From contig NZ_CP061080.1 of the NCBI RefSeq assembly GCF_014495845.1, positions 2,531,001 to 2,595,000 on the forward strand: a stretch of 64,000 nt of DNA. The letters are read 5' to 3'. A program made the position numbers and the translations under genes. Source of the DNA: Aquibium microcysteis (GTDB taxonomy: Bacteria > Pseudomonadota > Alphaproteobacteria > Rhizobiales > Rhizobiaceae). Of the stretch, positions 34,567-43,301 are shown piece by piece. Numbering within the stretch: position 1 is the stretch's first letter; every line of letters starts with the position of its first letter. The notes under the pieces are model-generated. The model was given only the letters and a program-made list of their open reading frames with translations. It was not told where the DNA came from and ran no database searches.

Positions 34567-35343
34567 TCAGTGGCCGAGGCTGATGTAGCCGAGCTGCGCC
34601 GCCTTGAAGACCGCCTGGCTGCGGCTGACAGCATCGAGCTTGGCGGTGGCGTTGTGCATGTGGAAACGGATCGTGGCGCGGCTGCGCGAAATGATCATCC
34701 CGATCTCCAGATCGGTTTTCCCGACCGCCGCCCAGCGCAGACACTCCACCTCCCGCCGGGACAGCGTCACGCCGACCGGAAGCCGGGACGGTTCGTCCAT
34801 GACGTTCGCATGGCTCGTGACGAAGGTGCGGCAGAGCTGACCGATCGCCTCGCCATGCTCCGAAAAGGGCCGTTCGAGGTCGATGAGAGAGGCGTCGCGA
34901 GGCACGACGCTGGCTGCTCCGATGCGGCCGAAGGGCATGTGCACCGGCACGACGATCGCCGCATTGCAGAACGCGCGGCGCGCGAAGTCGGAAACGTCGA
35001 TGCGATGGAGCATGGGGTTCGGCGAAAGAGACCTGAAGCCCAGCGCATTGCACCACATGGGCTCGCTCTCGTAGCGGCAGGCCGTCGGCAGAGGCGATTC
35101 CAGCGCCAGACGCTGCCTGCGCCACCAGCTGTCTTCCGCCCTTTCGGTCCAGCCGAAAACCTCGGTGGCAAGAAGCCGGCCATCCGCATCGCACATGGCC
35201 CGACGGGAAGCGATGTTGCTCGTGGTGGCCACGCGCCAGTCGCCGAGCCGCTGCACGATCGCCTGCTTCAGGCAGAGCGCGGCGTCCTTGACGCCTTCCG
35301 GCGAGCGCACGCGAACGCCCGCCAACTCCTTGGATTCCAGCAT
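34567..35343 (-). CDS. LuxR-type transcriptional regulator (solo)
   Basis: 258 residues. C-terminal LuxR helix-turn-helix TLSRREVECLRWAAVGKTD followed by GMIISRSRATIRFHMHNATAK. The N-terminal ~170 residues resemble the autoinducer-binding fold in size, but I cannot line up the full AHL-contact set and no luxI gene is present. It may sense a pathway compound. A copy of the GntR-type palindrome lies about 100 bp upstream of its start. Confidence 0.78.
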   Translation of the reverse strand: MLESKELAGVRVRSPEGVKDAALCLKQAIVQRLGDWRVATTSNIASRRAMCDADGRLLATEVFGWTERAEDSWWRRQRLALESPLPTACRYESEPMWCNALGFRSLSPNPMLHRIDVSDFARRAFCNAAIVVPVHMPFGRIGAASVVPRDASLIDLERPFSEHGEAIGQLCRTFVTSHANVMDEPSRLPVGVTLSRREVECLRWAAVGKTDLEIGMIISRSRATIRFHMHNATAKLDAVSRSQAVFKAAQLGYISLGH

Positions 35344-35445
35344 CCTCCCGGAACTCCTCTTCCCAGGGTCCTCCGATCACCGGCGTCAGGAGCGACACCG
35401 GCGAAACCCTGCAGGCAGACTAACGGCTGCGCGGCGAAGATGCAA

Positions 35446-35463
35446 GTTTATGATCAGAAATAG
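35446..35463. promoter_or_regulatory. Palindromic operator 2, probable GntR site
   Basis: GTTTATGATCAGAAATAG shares TTTATGATCA-NN-AATAG with operator 1 at 27154. It lies between the end of a CoA-transferase gene and the LuxR-type gene, about 103 bp upstream of the latter's start codon. Confidence 0.5.
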
Positions 35464-36627
35464 TCATCCATCTTCGCCCAGCCGGGGCGCCCGGCGGCGC
35501 TCGACCGCGCCGAAGGCCGAGTAGCGGCAGCTTTCGCCGGGATACAGAACCGTGCCATGCGCGGTGTCGGTTTCCACCGGGACGAAGAAGCCGCGCGCCT
35601 TCAGATGTTCATCGTCGAGCAGTTCTTCAGGCGCGTTGACGATGCCGATCGGCAGGCCACGACGCTGCCCTTCCAGATAGGCGTCATGGCCGTTCTGGAT
35701 CAGGAAGAAGGACTCCACCAGCTCCTGGATCTGGCCCATGTTGGCCTGCCGATGCAGCACATCGCCATAGGCCGGCTCGGTCAGCATCGCGGCCATGCCC
35801 AGCTCGTCCATCCAGGCGACGAGAATCTTCCAGCTGTGCTGATCGGCCAGGATGAGCGTATAGTAGACGTAGCTCCCGTCCGCGCACTCGTACATCGGCG
35901 ACTGGGTCATGACCGGCTGCGCGTGACGGCAGGTCTGACGCAGCACCGGCACCCTGTTGTAGAGCCAGAACGGATTTCCGAGTTCCGTGTTCAGCGCGCT
36001 GGCGCTGTGCATGGAGACGTCGAGCAGTTGCCCGAGGCCAGTGGTCTGGCGCTCGATCAGCGCGGCCATGACCGCGATGTGGGCGAAGGCCGCCGTCGTG
36101 TGGTGCGCCTGCGGGCCGCCCGGCATGATGGGCGGGATGGAATGGTCGTCATAGCCGCACATGTGCAGAGGGCCGCCGGCCGCGAGCGCAACGAGATCGG
36201 AACTGCGATAGTCCGCCCACGGCCCGGTGAGGCCGTAGGGAGTCATCGACACGATCACGAGGCGCGGAAAGTCCTGGGACAAGCGGTCCAGATCGAGCCC
36301 GAGCTGCCTCAGCACGCCGGGCTGGAACGTCACGATCAGCATGTCGGCATCCGCGAGGAACGGCACGAGCGCCGCGTGGGGGTCGCCCGAGGCGAGATCG
36401 ACGAGGACGCTCTTCTTGTTGGTGTTGTAGTACCAGAAGGTGAGGCTGTTCTCCGGCCCTTCCGCGCCGCCGGCATAGGGGCCGACATGGCGCGTCGCCG
36501 AGCCGGCCGGCGGCTCGAGCTTCGTCACCTCGGCGCCGAGTTCGGCGAAAAGACGCCCGAGGTACTCGCCGCCGACATGATCGGCGATCTCGACGATCTT
36601 CAGACCGGCATAGGGATGCGCGCTCAT
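35464..36627 (-). CDS. Family III CoA-transferase (CaiB/BaiF)
   Basis: 387 residues. N-terminus GLKIVEIADHVGGEYLGRLF, CoA-binding NTNKKSVLVDL, then SMTPYGLTGPWADYRSSDLV with the catalytic Asp. The gene overlaps the upstream CoA-transferase gene by 4 bp (ATGA). Two adjacent family III genes suggest a heteromeric transferase, as in some aromatic succinate pathways. Last gene of the operon starting at 40711. Confidence 0.85.
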   Translation of the reverse strand: MSAHPYAGLKIVEIADHVGGEYLGRLFAELGAEVTKLEPPAGSATRHVGPYAGGAEGPENSLTFWYYNTNKKSVLVDLASGDPHAALVPFLADADMLIVTFQPGVLRQLGLDLDRLSQDFPRLVIVSMTPYGLTGPWADYRSSDLVALAAGGPLHMCGYDDHSIPPIMPGGPQAHHTTAAFAHIAVMAALIERQTTGLGQLLDVSMHSASALNTELGNPFWLYNRVPVLRQTCRHAQPVMTQSPMYECADGSYVYYTLILADQHSWKILVAWMDELGMAAMLTEPAYGDVLHRQANMGQIQELVESFFLIQNGHDAYLEGQRRGLPIGIVNAPEELLDDEHLKARGFFVPVETDTAHGTVLYPGESCRYSAFGAVERRRAPRLGEDG

Positions 36628-37970
36628 CCGAACACTCCTTCGTCGACGAGCCTGCGGTACTCGTCTTCGGCAAGACCGAGCACCTGCGTGGCGACATGGC
36701 GGTTGTCCTCGCCCAGCAGGGGCGCGGAGCGCCAGTTGTCCTGCCTGAGGCGCGAGAAGCGGACTGGCATTCCCTCGAACCGGGCCGGGCCGATGACCGG
36801 GTGATCGAGCTCGAAGAAGACGCCGGCCTGCGCCAGCTGCGGGTCGCGGTCGCACACGTCCTCGGTGGTCTGGACGGCGGCCGCCGCTACGCCGCGCTGC
36901 TGGAGGCGGTGCATGAGATCATGACGGTCGCGGCCGGCGGTCGCCCGGCCTACCAGCGCGTCGAGCGCGTCCTGGTTCTCGTGGCGGGCGGCCTGGGAGG
37001 CAAAGCGCGGATCGTCGTTCCATTCGGGATGGCCGAGTTCGGCGAGGAGGCTCAGCCATTCGGCGTCGTTGGCCACGGCGATGGCGACCCAGCGATCGGT
37101 CCCCAGCGCCGGGTAGACGCCGTGCGGCGCCATGGGCGGGTGCTCGAGACGGTTCCCGGTGGGAAAGCTGCCGCCGCGGGTCTTGCGGCCGTTGACGGTG
37201 ACCTCGAGCATGACCGGGCCGAGCAGCGTGATGCCGGCCTCCACCGCCGATACGTCGATCTCCGTGCCCCTGCCGGTGAGGTTGCGGTGGTAGATCGCCG
37301 TCAACAGGGCGGCGGCGTTGTGGAACGCCGCCATGTTGTCCATGTAGCTCAGCCCCCAGCCGGAAGGTTCGCGCCCCGGCAGGCCGCTGACATGCGAGAG
37401 GCCGCTGACGGCCTGGACCACGGGGCCGTAGCTCTTGAAGTCGGCGTGCGGGCCGGAATGGCCGTAGCCGCTCATCCGCGCCATGATCGGCTCGGGGGTG
37501 AGTTCGCGGATGCGTTCATAGACGAGACCCCAGCGCTCCATCACGCCGGGCGCGAAATTCTCGGTCACCACGCTCGAGAGCGAGATGAGCCTTTCGCAGA
37601 GGGCCCGCCCCCGCGGGTCGCGCATGTTGAGCGTGATGCCCAGCTTGTTGCGGTTGAAGTTGTTGAAGAGGCCGCCCGCATTGGGGTCGGGATCGGCATC
37701 CTCGTCGCCGTAGGCGCGCGCGCCGGCGGTCTTGTTGATGGGCAGGCGTCGCGGCAGGTCGAGACGCTTGCTGTCCTCGATGCGGATCACCTCGGCTCCG
37801 AAATCCGCCAGCATTCGCGTGGCGATGGCGCCGACGCCCATCCAGCAGAAATCGACCACCCGAACGCCCGCGAGCGGTCCGCCGAGCGGGCGGGGCCGGC
37901 GTGTGGGGTCGGCGGCGGCGGCGGCCGTGATCGCCGCGCGTTCGGCCGCCTTCGGACTGGCTGTGGTCAT
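36624..37970 (-). CDS. Family III CoA-transferase (CaiB/BaiF)
   Basis: 448 residues from the ATG preceded by AAGGAGG 8 nt upstream. A ~40-residue Ala-rich lead-in precedes the core GVRVVDFCWMGVGAIATRML. Nucleotide-loop NRNKLGITLNMRDPRG and MSGYGHSGPHADFKSYGPVV follow. It likely pairs with the next gene product to activate an acid by CoA transfer. Confidence 0.85.
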   Translation of the reverse strand: MTTASPKAAERAAITAAAAADPTRRPRPLGGPLAGVRVVDFCWMGVGAIATRMLADFGAEVIRIEDSKRLDLPRRLPINKTAGARAYGDEDADPDPNAGGLFNNFNRNKLGITLNMRDPRGRALCERLISLSSVVTENFAPGVMERWGLVYERIRELTPEPIMARMSGYGHSGPHADFKSYGPVVQAVSGLSHVSGLPGREPSGWGLSYMDNMAAFHNAAALLTAIYHRNLTGRGTEIDVSAVEAGITLLGPVMLEVTVNGRKTRGGSFPTGNRLEHPPMAPHGVYPALGTDRWVAIAVANDAEWLSLLAELGHPEWNDDPRFASQAARHENQDALDALVGRATAGRDRHDLMHRLQQRGVAAAAVQTTEDVCDRDPQLAQAGVFFELDHPVIGPARFEGMPVRFSRLRQDNWRSAPLLGEDNRHVATQVLGLAEDEYRRLVDEGVFG

Positions 37971-37996
37971 GATGCTGGCCTCCTTCGGCCCGGGGA

Positions 37997-39148
37997 TCAC
38001 AGGTTCAGGGCGGCGCGCGCGATGATGCCGAGCTGGATCTCGCTGGTCCCTCCGAAGATCGACCAGGCGCGGCTGTTGAGGTATCGCGCCGCCGGGATGC
38101 GCTCGTCGCCGCTCTCGGGCAGGGCCAGGCCCGCCGCGCCGATCATCTCGCTCGCGAACTGCTCGACATCCTGCCGGATCTCGGAGGCGACGAGCTTCGT
38201 CGTCAGGCTGAGCGCGTCGGGCGGTTCGCCCGCCTCCATCGCGGCGGCGATCCGCAGTTCGGTCATCTCGAGGGCGACGGCCTCGATCTCGATGCGGGCG
38301 AGCCGGTCGCGCAGCAGGGGATCGTCGCGCCCGGGAAGCCGGTCGAACGATTCTCTCAGCCGCCTCGCTTCGGCCGCCAGCGCCGGACCGTAGAAGCTGC
38401 CGCCGCGCTCGTTCTCGAGAAGGAACTTGGCGATCGACCAGCCCTGCCCTTCCTCTCCGACCAGATCGGCCGCCGGAACCCGGACGTTGTCGAGGAAGAG
38501 GTCGTTGACCTCGTGGTCGCCCGAGGCGCTGCGGATCGGCCGGACCGTCACGCCCGGCTGGTTCATGTCGACGAGCAGGAAGCTGATGCCCCGCTGGGGC
38601 TTCACGGACGGGTCCGTGCGCGCCAGACAGAAGATGTGCGTGGCGTGCTGGGCCATGGTGGTCCAGGTCTTGGCGCCGTTCACGACGAAGTCACCCGAGC
38701 CGTCGCGCTCTGCGCGGGTCCGAAGGCTGGCGAGATCGGAGCCGGAGCCGGGCTCGGAGAAGCCCTGCGCCCAGAAATGGGCGCCGCGGCGCAGCGGCGG
38801 GAGGTAGCGCTCCTTCTGCTCGGCGGTGCCGAAGGCGCAGAGCACTGGTCCGAGGAGCTTGAGGCCCATGCCGGGGATGGTCGGCGCGCCGGCCCGCGCG
38901 AGCTCCTGCTCGAAGATGAAGCGCTGCAGGGGCGACCAGCCGATCCCGCCGGCCTCGCGCGGCCAGTGCGGCACCAGCCAGCCGCGGTCGTCCAGGACGC
39001 GCTGCCATTCCAGAACCAGCGGCGGCTCGGAGAACACGCCGGTGGTGCCGGCAGCGAGCCGCCTGAAGCGCTCGTCGAGCGCGACGTCGAGAAACGCCCT
39101 GACTTCGTCCCGGAAGGCCTCGTCCCGCGGGGAGAATGCGAGTTCCAT
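37997..39148 (-). CDS. Acyl-CoA dehydrogenase (FadE-type)
   Basis: 383 residues. ACAD N-domain start MELAFSPRDEAFRDEVRAFL, FAD-binding QGFSEPGSGSDLASL and WTTMAQHATH, C-terminal IFGGTSEIQLGIIARAAL. The MCAD-type Glu before GGT is Gly, as in FadE proteins that take the base from elsewhere. A second, shorter ACAD gene lies across the divergent promoter at 40811; the two could form an alpha2beta2 enzyme as in steroid side-chain oxidation (inference). Confidence 0.9.
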   Translation of the reverse strand: MELAFSPRDEAFRDEVRAFLDVALDERFRRLAAGTTGVFSEPPLVLEWQRVLDDRGWLVPHWPREAGGIGWSPLQRFIFEQELARAGAPTIPGMGLKLLGPVLCAFGTAEQKERYLPPLRRGAHFWAQGFSEPGSGSDLASLRTRAERDGSGDFVVNGAKTWTTMAQHATHIFCLARTDPSVKPQRGISFLLVDMNQPGVTVRPIRSASGDHEVNDLFLDNVRVPAADLVGEEGQGWSIAKFLLENERGGSFYGPALAAEARRLRESFDRLPGRDDPLLRDRLARIEIEAVALEMTELRIAAAMEAGEPPDALSLTTKLVASEIRQDVEQFASEMIGAAGLALPESGDERIPAARYLNSRAWSIFGGTSEIQLGIIARAALNL

Positions 39149-39149
39149 C

Positions 39150-40295
39150 TCAGCGCTCCAGGATCGTCACGCCCGAGACGCCCGGCGCGCCGTAGACATG
39201 CGTGTAGCCGATGCGCGGCTCGCCCGGCACCTGCCGCGCGCCGGCTCGCCCGGACAGCTGCAGGACGTTCTCGTAGACCTGGCGCAGGCCCGAGGCGCCG
39301 ATCGGCTCGCCGCAGGCGAGGCAGCCGCCGTCGGTGTTGACGGGCAGCGCGCCGCCGATCTCGGTGCGGCCCTCGGCCAGCCAGCGCTCCTGCTCGCCGT
39401 CGGCGCAGAAGCCGTTCTCGGCCATGTGCATGATCTCGGCGCCGGATTCGGTGTCCTGCAGCTGCGCGACGTCGACGTCGCCGGGATCGACGCCCGCGAT
39501 CTCGAACGCGGCGCGCGAGGCCAGCCGCGTGGCGCTGTTTCGGCCGTCGCCCTCGATCATGGGTGCGAAGACCTCGAACGAACCTTGCGGGCGGCTCCGT
39601 ACGGCCGCCGCGCGAAGCCGCACCGCCATCCCGCCGATCTCGCGCGCCTTCTTCTCGCTGGCGAGAACGAGGGCGACCCCGCCTTCGGCGGGCGAGCAGA
39701 ACATGAATTTCGTCAGCGGGTCGGCGACCATGGTGGAGGTCGCGATGGTCTCCGCGTCCACCGGAGTGCGGCGCCAGGCGTGATCGGCGAGCGCGCCGTT
39801 GCGGTAGGCCTTCTCCGCGACGCGCACGAGCGACGGCTCGGTGATGCCGAACTCGTTCATGTAGCGCCTGATCTTCATGGCGAAGAACTGCGTCGTGAGC
39901 ATCAGGCCGGTGTCGCCGTACCAGTCGGGCAGCCCCCAGTTTCGCGGCAGGGGATCGAAAGATCCGCGCGGATGCTTGTCGAAGCCGACCGCCAGGCCGA
40001 GATCGAACTGACCGGATGCGATCGCGCTGTAGGCGCCGAACAGGGCCGATCCGCCCGTGGCGCAACCGTTGGCGACGTTGATGAACTGGAGGCCGGTCGG
40101 TCCGAGCTCCGACACCATCGTGTCGGCATTCCCTGCCGAGTCCGAGCCGCCGAAGGCGAACTGCATGTCCGCCCAGGAAAGACCGACATCCGCAAGCGCC
40201 TGCCGGACGGCGAAGACACCTTGCTGGAGACCGCTTCGTCCCTCCGTCCGGCCGAAGGGATGGATGCCGACGCCGACGATGAAGACGGAACTCAT
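39150..40295 (-). CDS. SCP-x type thiolase (Cys present)
   Basis: 381 residues from MSSVFIVGVGIHPFGR. Nucleophile in NVANGCATGGSALFG; C-terminal motif NTDGGCLACGEPIGASGLRQ replaces the usual GHPxG with GEPIG. Such proteins are annotated as lipid-transfer protein/acetyl-CoA acetyltransferase in steroid-type clusters. It is followed by an ACAD gene after 1 bp and preceded by a DUF35 gene with a 4-bp overlap, so it probably works with the DUF35 protein. Confidence 0.87.
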   Translation of the reverse strand: MSSVFIVGVGIHPFGRTEGRSGLQQGVFAVRQALADVGLSWADMQFAFGGSDSAGNADTMVSELGPTGLQFINVANGCATGGSALFGAYSAIASGQFDLGLAVGFDKHPRGSFDPLPRNWGLPDWYGDTGLMLTTQFFAMKIRRYMNEFGITEPSLVRVAEKAYRNGALADHAWRRTPVDAETIATSTMVADPLTKFMFCSPAEGGVALVLASEKKAREIGGMAVRLRAAAVRSRPQGSFEVFAPMIEGDGRNSATRLASRAAFEIAGVDPGDVDVAQLQDTESGAEIMHMAENGFCADGEQERWLAEGRTEIGGALPVNTDGGCLACGEPIGASGLRQVYENVLQLSGRAGARQVPGEPRIGYTHVYGAPGVSGVTILER

Positions 40296-40711
40296 TCGGA
40301 AAGGCCCTCCGGTTCGAAAGCGTAGGTCAAGACCTGGCGCGGCGGGCCACCGAGCATCAGCTCCAGCGGCACGACGCGCATCGGCATCCCGATCCGATAT
40401 CCGTCGAGCGGCGCGCCGGTCAGCCGCCCCTCCACGATCAGTCCCCCGAGATCGACATAGCCCACCGCATAGGGTTCGAAGTCTTCCGGACCGGCATAGG
40501 GTGGGGATTTGGGTCGAAACCGTTGGACCGTCCATGACCACAGGGTGCCGCGGGACGGCAGCCGTTCGGGCTCATGGTCCTGACCGGATGGTTTGGGGAA
40601 CACGAGCCGCCCGGTCGCGCGATGGCGGCCTCCGAGCAGGGTAATCCGGCCGTCGGTCGACGGTTCGAATAGCTCGGCGCCGACGGGTTCGATGGGGTGC
40701 GTGCTTGCCAT
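40292..40711 (-). CDS. DUF35 OB-fold protein lacking zinc-ribbon cysteines
   Basis: 139 residues. The OB half is intact (GTLWSWTVQRF, YAVGYVDLGGLIVEGRL). The N-terminal ribbon region reads LLGGRHRATGRLVFPKPSG with no cysteines, so metal binding there has been lost. First gene of a five-gene minus-strand operon (DUF35, thiolase, ACAD, two CoA-transferases). A TetR-type operator lies 22 bp upstream of its start. Confidence 0.82.
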   Translation of the reverse strand: MASTHPIEPVGAELFEPSTDGRITLLGGRHRATGRLVFPKPSGQDHEPERLPSRGTLWSWTVQRFRPKSPPYAGPEDFEPYAVGYVDLGGLIVEGRLTGAPLDGYRIGMPMRVVPLELMLGGPPRQVLTYAFEPEGLSE

Positions 40712-40732
40712 CGTCGGAAGATACCCAGAGCC

Positions 40733-40746
40733 GCCGACCAACCGAA
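40733..40746. promoter_or_regulatory. TetR-type operator copy 1
   Basis: GCCGACCAACCGAA, in a TAGTTCG context on the minus strand like the copy at 49916. It lies between the divergent DUF35 operon and the ACAD gene at 40811. Confidence 0.5.
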
Positions 40747-40810
40747 CTAGCCGTTGCGATAGGGTTCCGCGCTCCGCCCGACCGATATTCTGACCTTCAG
40801 CGAGGTGGAC

Positions 40811-41824
40811 ATGAATTTTCGTGCGAGCGACGAGCAGGTGATGCTGCGCGACAGCATCGAACGTTTCGGGCAGGCCGAAGCCGCCGCGCCTCCCGATCGT
40901 CATCTGGCCGGACTGATCGAGCTGGGGCTGTTTTCCCTGCCCGTGCCGGCAGCCGCGGGCGGACTCGATGGCGGTTGCGACGACGTCATGGTGATGATGG
41001 AGACCATCGGCCATCAGCTGCTCGGCACGCCGGCTCTCGGCCTGAACGCCTTCGCCGATCTCCTCGGCCGTCACGGAACGCCGTCACAGCACGCCTCGTG
41101 GCTCACGCCCGCGATCGAAGGCAGGATCCGGGTCGCCACAGGTCGGATGGACGCCGCAGCGATCGATGGCGGGTTGCTGACGGGCTCGGCCCCCTTCGTT
41201 CCGGACGGGGCGACGGCGGACGTGATACTGCTTCATGGCCCGGCGGGCGTCTTCGTGGCGCGCGCCGCCTCGGCCGGCGTCACGCGCAGCGCCCTTCGCC
41301 TCGTCGACGACAGCTTTGCCGCTGCCCTGGAGTTCGAGAGAGTACCGGTCGAAGCCATCGGCGCGTCGCCGCAGGACGTCGAAGATGCTTCGGCCCGCGC
41401 GATGACGGCCGCCGCCGCCATGGCCGTCGGTATCATGGAACGGCTGCTCTCCGACACGCTCGCCCATGTGAGAACACGTCACCAGTTCGGCGTCCCGATC
41501 GCCAGTTTCCAGGTCGTTCAGCATCGATTGGCGCGGCTCTACGTATCCGTGGCCCAATGCCGGTCGCTGGTGATGGCCGCTGCGCTCGGCGCCGCGAAGG
41601 GAGGGCGCGACTGGCGCCGCATGACCGCCGCCGCCCACGCGCTGACGATTGAGCGGTCCATGCAGCTGGCTCACGAATGCGTGCAGTTCCATGGTGGGAT
41701 GGGCATCACGCGGGAGCTTGCCGTCAGCCGCGGCCACAAGCAGTTGATGATGCTGTCGCGTCTTCATGGCAGCGCCGCCGGCTCCCGCCGAAACTTCGAC
41801 AGGCTGAGCGCCGCCGAGGCCTGA
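40811..41824 (+). CDS. Acyl-CoA dehydrogenase, short FadE-type subunit
   Basis: 337 residues from ATG 40811. ACAD core with a shortened middle beta domain (about 100-200). C-terminal helices RTRHQFGVPIASFQVVQHRL and QFHGGMGITRELAVSRGHKQ are typical. No clear catalytic Glu is visible at the MCAD position. This degenerate type often forms a heterotetramer with a longer ACAD subunit, possibly that of 37997-39148 across the shared promoter. Confidence 0.82.
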   Translation: MNFRASDEQVMLRDSIERFGQAEAAAPPDRHLAGLIELGLFSLPVPAAAGGLDGGCDDVMVMMETIGHQLLGTPALGLNAFADLLGRHGTPSQHASWLTPAIEGRIRVATGRMDAAAIDGGLLTGSAPFVPDGATADVILLHGPAGVFVARAASAGVTRSALRLVDDSFAAALEFERVPVEAIGASPQDVEDASARAMTAAAAMAVGIMERLLSDTLAHVRTRHQFGVPIASFQVVQHRLARLYVSVAQCRSLVMAAALGAAKGGRDWRRMTAAAHALTIERSMQLAHECVQFHGGMGITRELAVSRGHKQLMMLSRLHGSAAGSRRNFDRLSAAEA

Positions 41825-42071
41825 GAACGTGACGGCGCCGTGCCGATCGCGCGGCGTCGACGTGACGCGCGCGCTCTTTCGGGTTGCAGTCGGCATCGTC
41901 CTCGCGGGCTTCCCAGGGTTCTGGAGGCTGATTTGCCCGACCGCCCCACGATCGGGCCACGGGATCCCTCGCGAAAAACTACGAACCACCCGGACGGTCC
42001 AATAATGTGTCGACGCTTGCCGCGCCGCCGACTATGGTCGCGAGCAACTGTAACGTCACCGGACCAATCCT

Positions 42072-42740
42072 TTGAGCGACGCCCCAGCCACTTCAGCGCA
42101 ACAGACGCCCGAGCGAGCGCCGCTGCCCAAACGGCGCGGACCGAAGGTCGACGTGGAACTGACCCGTCAGCGGCGGGAAGACATCCTGCGCGAAGCCGCC
42201 AACCTGTTCGATCAGGTCGGCTATCACGGGGTGAACATGGAGATGATCGCGGAAGCCGCGGGGCTCAAGAAGCCGACGCTCTATCACTACGTGAAGGGTA
42301 AGGACGAGATCCTGTACATGATGCAGAAGGCGGTCATCGTCGGCGTCCGGCAAGGAATCGACGACAGGGCAGCGGCGGGCGAGCCGCCCCTGAATCTGCT
42401 GCGCGGGGTCTACGAGGATATCTTCCGGCAACTGAACGAGGCGCCGGGTACGATCCGATCCTTCTTCGAACACGGCCGCGAACTGCGAGCCGAGCATCAG
42501 GCAGACATCCGCAAGGAGCGCGATGCCTTCAACCGTGTGGTGGTGAAGATCATCTCCGAAGGCATGGCGTCCGGCCTGATCGCGCGCGCCGACCCGCGGC
42601 TCACGGCGCTTTGCTTCTTCGGCGTCGTGAACTGGGCCTACCAGTGGTACAACCCCGTCCGGGACGGCGACCCCGAAACCGTCGCTACGAAATGCTTCGA
42701 CATCTTCAGCCGCGGAATGGTTTCGAACCCCTCCGCCTGA
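42072..42740 (+). CDS. TetR-family transcriptional regulator
   Basis: 222 residues from a TTG start; no ribosome site is obvious and a GTG start near residue 25 is also possible. Helix-turn-helix at about 33-80: ILREAANLFDQVGYHGVNME, then AEAAGLKKPTLYHYVKGKDE. The C-terminal ligand domain resembles KstR2/FadR-type acyl-CoA sensors. It sits in the middle of seven copies of one palindromic motif spread over 20 kb, so it is the likely regulator. Weak half-palindromes (GGACGGTCC at 41992; CCGACTATGGTCG at 42028) lie upstream. Confidence 0.85.
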   Translation: MSDAPATSAQQTPERAPLPKRRGPKVDVELTRQRREDILREAANLFDQVGYHGVNMEMIAEAAGLKKPTLYHYVKGKDEILYMMQKAVIVGVRQGIDDRAAAGEPPLNLLRGVYEDIFRQLNEAPGTIRSFFEHGRELRAEHQADIRKERDAFNRVVVKIISEGMASGLIARADPRLTALCFFGVVNWAYQWYNPVRDGDPETVATKCFDIFSRGMVSNPSA

Positions 42741-42791
42741 GACCCTGGACGAGGCCCGCGGCATTCATCGGCCTTCGGCCCATATAGAACT

Positions 42792-42819
42792 ACCGACTGG
42801 ACGGGCGATTAATTAATCG
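42792..42819. promoter_or_regulatory. TetR-type operator copy 2 with adjacent AT palindrome
   Basis: ACCGACTGGACGGG (42792-42805) is followed directly by the perfect 14-bp palindrome CGATTAATTAATCG (42806-42819), 13 bp before the SnoaL-like start codon. Confidence 0.6.
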
Positions 42820-42832
42820 GTACGGTCGCGCG

Positions 42833-43288
42833 ATGGATCCATTGACGCGCCTCACCCACGAACGTGCCTGCGAAAGGCTGATCTACGCCCTCGCGCGTGC
42901 GCTGGATCGTTACGACTACGATGCCGCGCTGGCGCTCTGGTCCGAAGACGGGGTCTTGTGCGTCCCCGGTCGCGACCACGCCGGGCAAGGCGAAATCAGG
43001 CGATGGATGGGACAGCGGGAGAAGGACATGATCTGCCGCCACATCGTCACCAACGTCATCGTCGACGTCATCGACGATGTGACCGCCGAAGCGACCTCGT
43101 ACTGCAGCACGTGGCGCGTGCGCGGGTGGCGCGGAAGGGAGCCGGGACCCATGGTCCCGCAGGCTTACGCCGTCGAATTCATCGACAGCTTCCAACGCAA
43201 GGACGATCAGGGATGGCTGTTTGCGCGCCGCGAGGTCCGCGTGGCGCTGGCGGGCGTCGAGCAGCGCCAGGCCCTGCGGGCGACGTAG
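42833..43288 (+). CDS. SnoaL-like (NTF2 fold) protein
   Basis: 151 residues. The alpha+beta cone fold is suggested by ARALDRYDYDAALALWSEDG, CRHIVTNVIVDV and ARREVRVAL. Family members include dehydratases and isomerases acting on steroids and polyketides, using His/Asp pairs. The substrate is not readable. It is monocistronic between an operator and a convergent SDR operon. Confidence 0.78.
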   Translation: MDPLTRLTHERACERLIYALARALDRYDYDAALALWSEDGVLCVPGRDHAGQGEIRRWMGQREKDMICRHIVTNVIVDVIDDVTAEATSYCSTWRVRGWRGREPGPMVPQAYAVEFIDSFQRKDDQGWLFARREVRVALAGVEQRQALRAT

Positions 43289-43301
43289 CGCCGATGACGC
43301 A

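Noticed and set aside
41992..42040. GGACGGTCC and CCGACTATGGTCG upstream of the TetR gene as an autoregulatory operator
   Set aside because: Both differ from the seven-copy motif in centre spacing. Kept only as a weak note in the TetR entry, not counted as a site.
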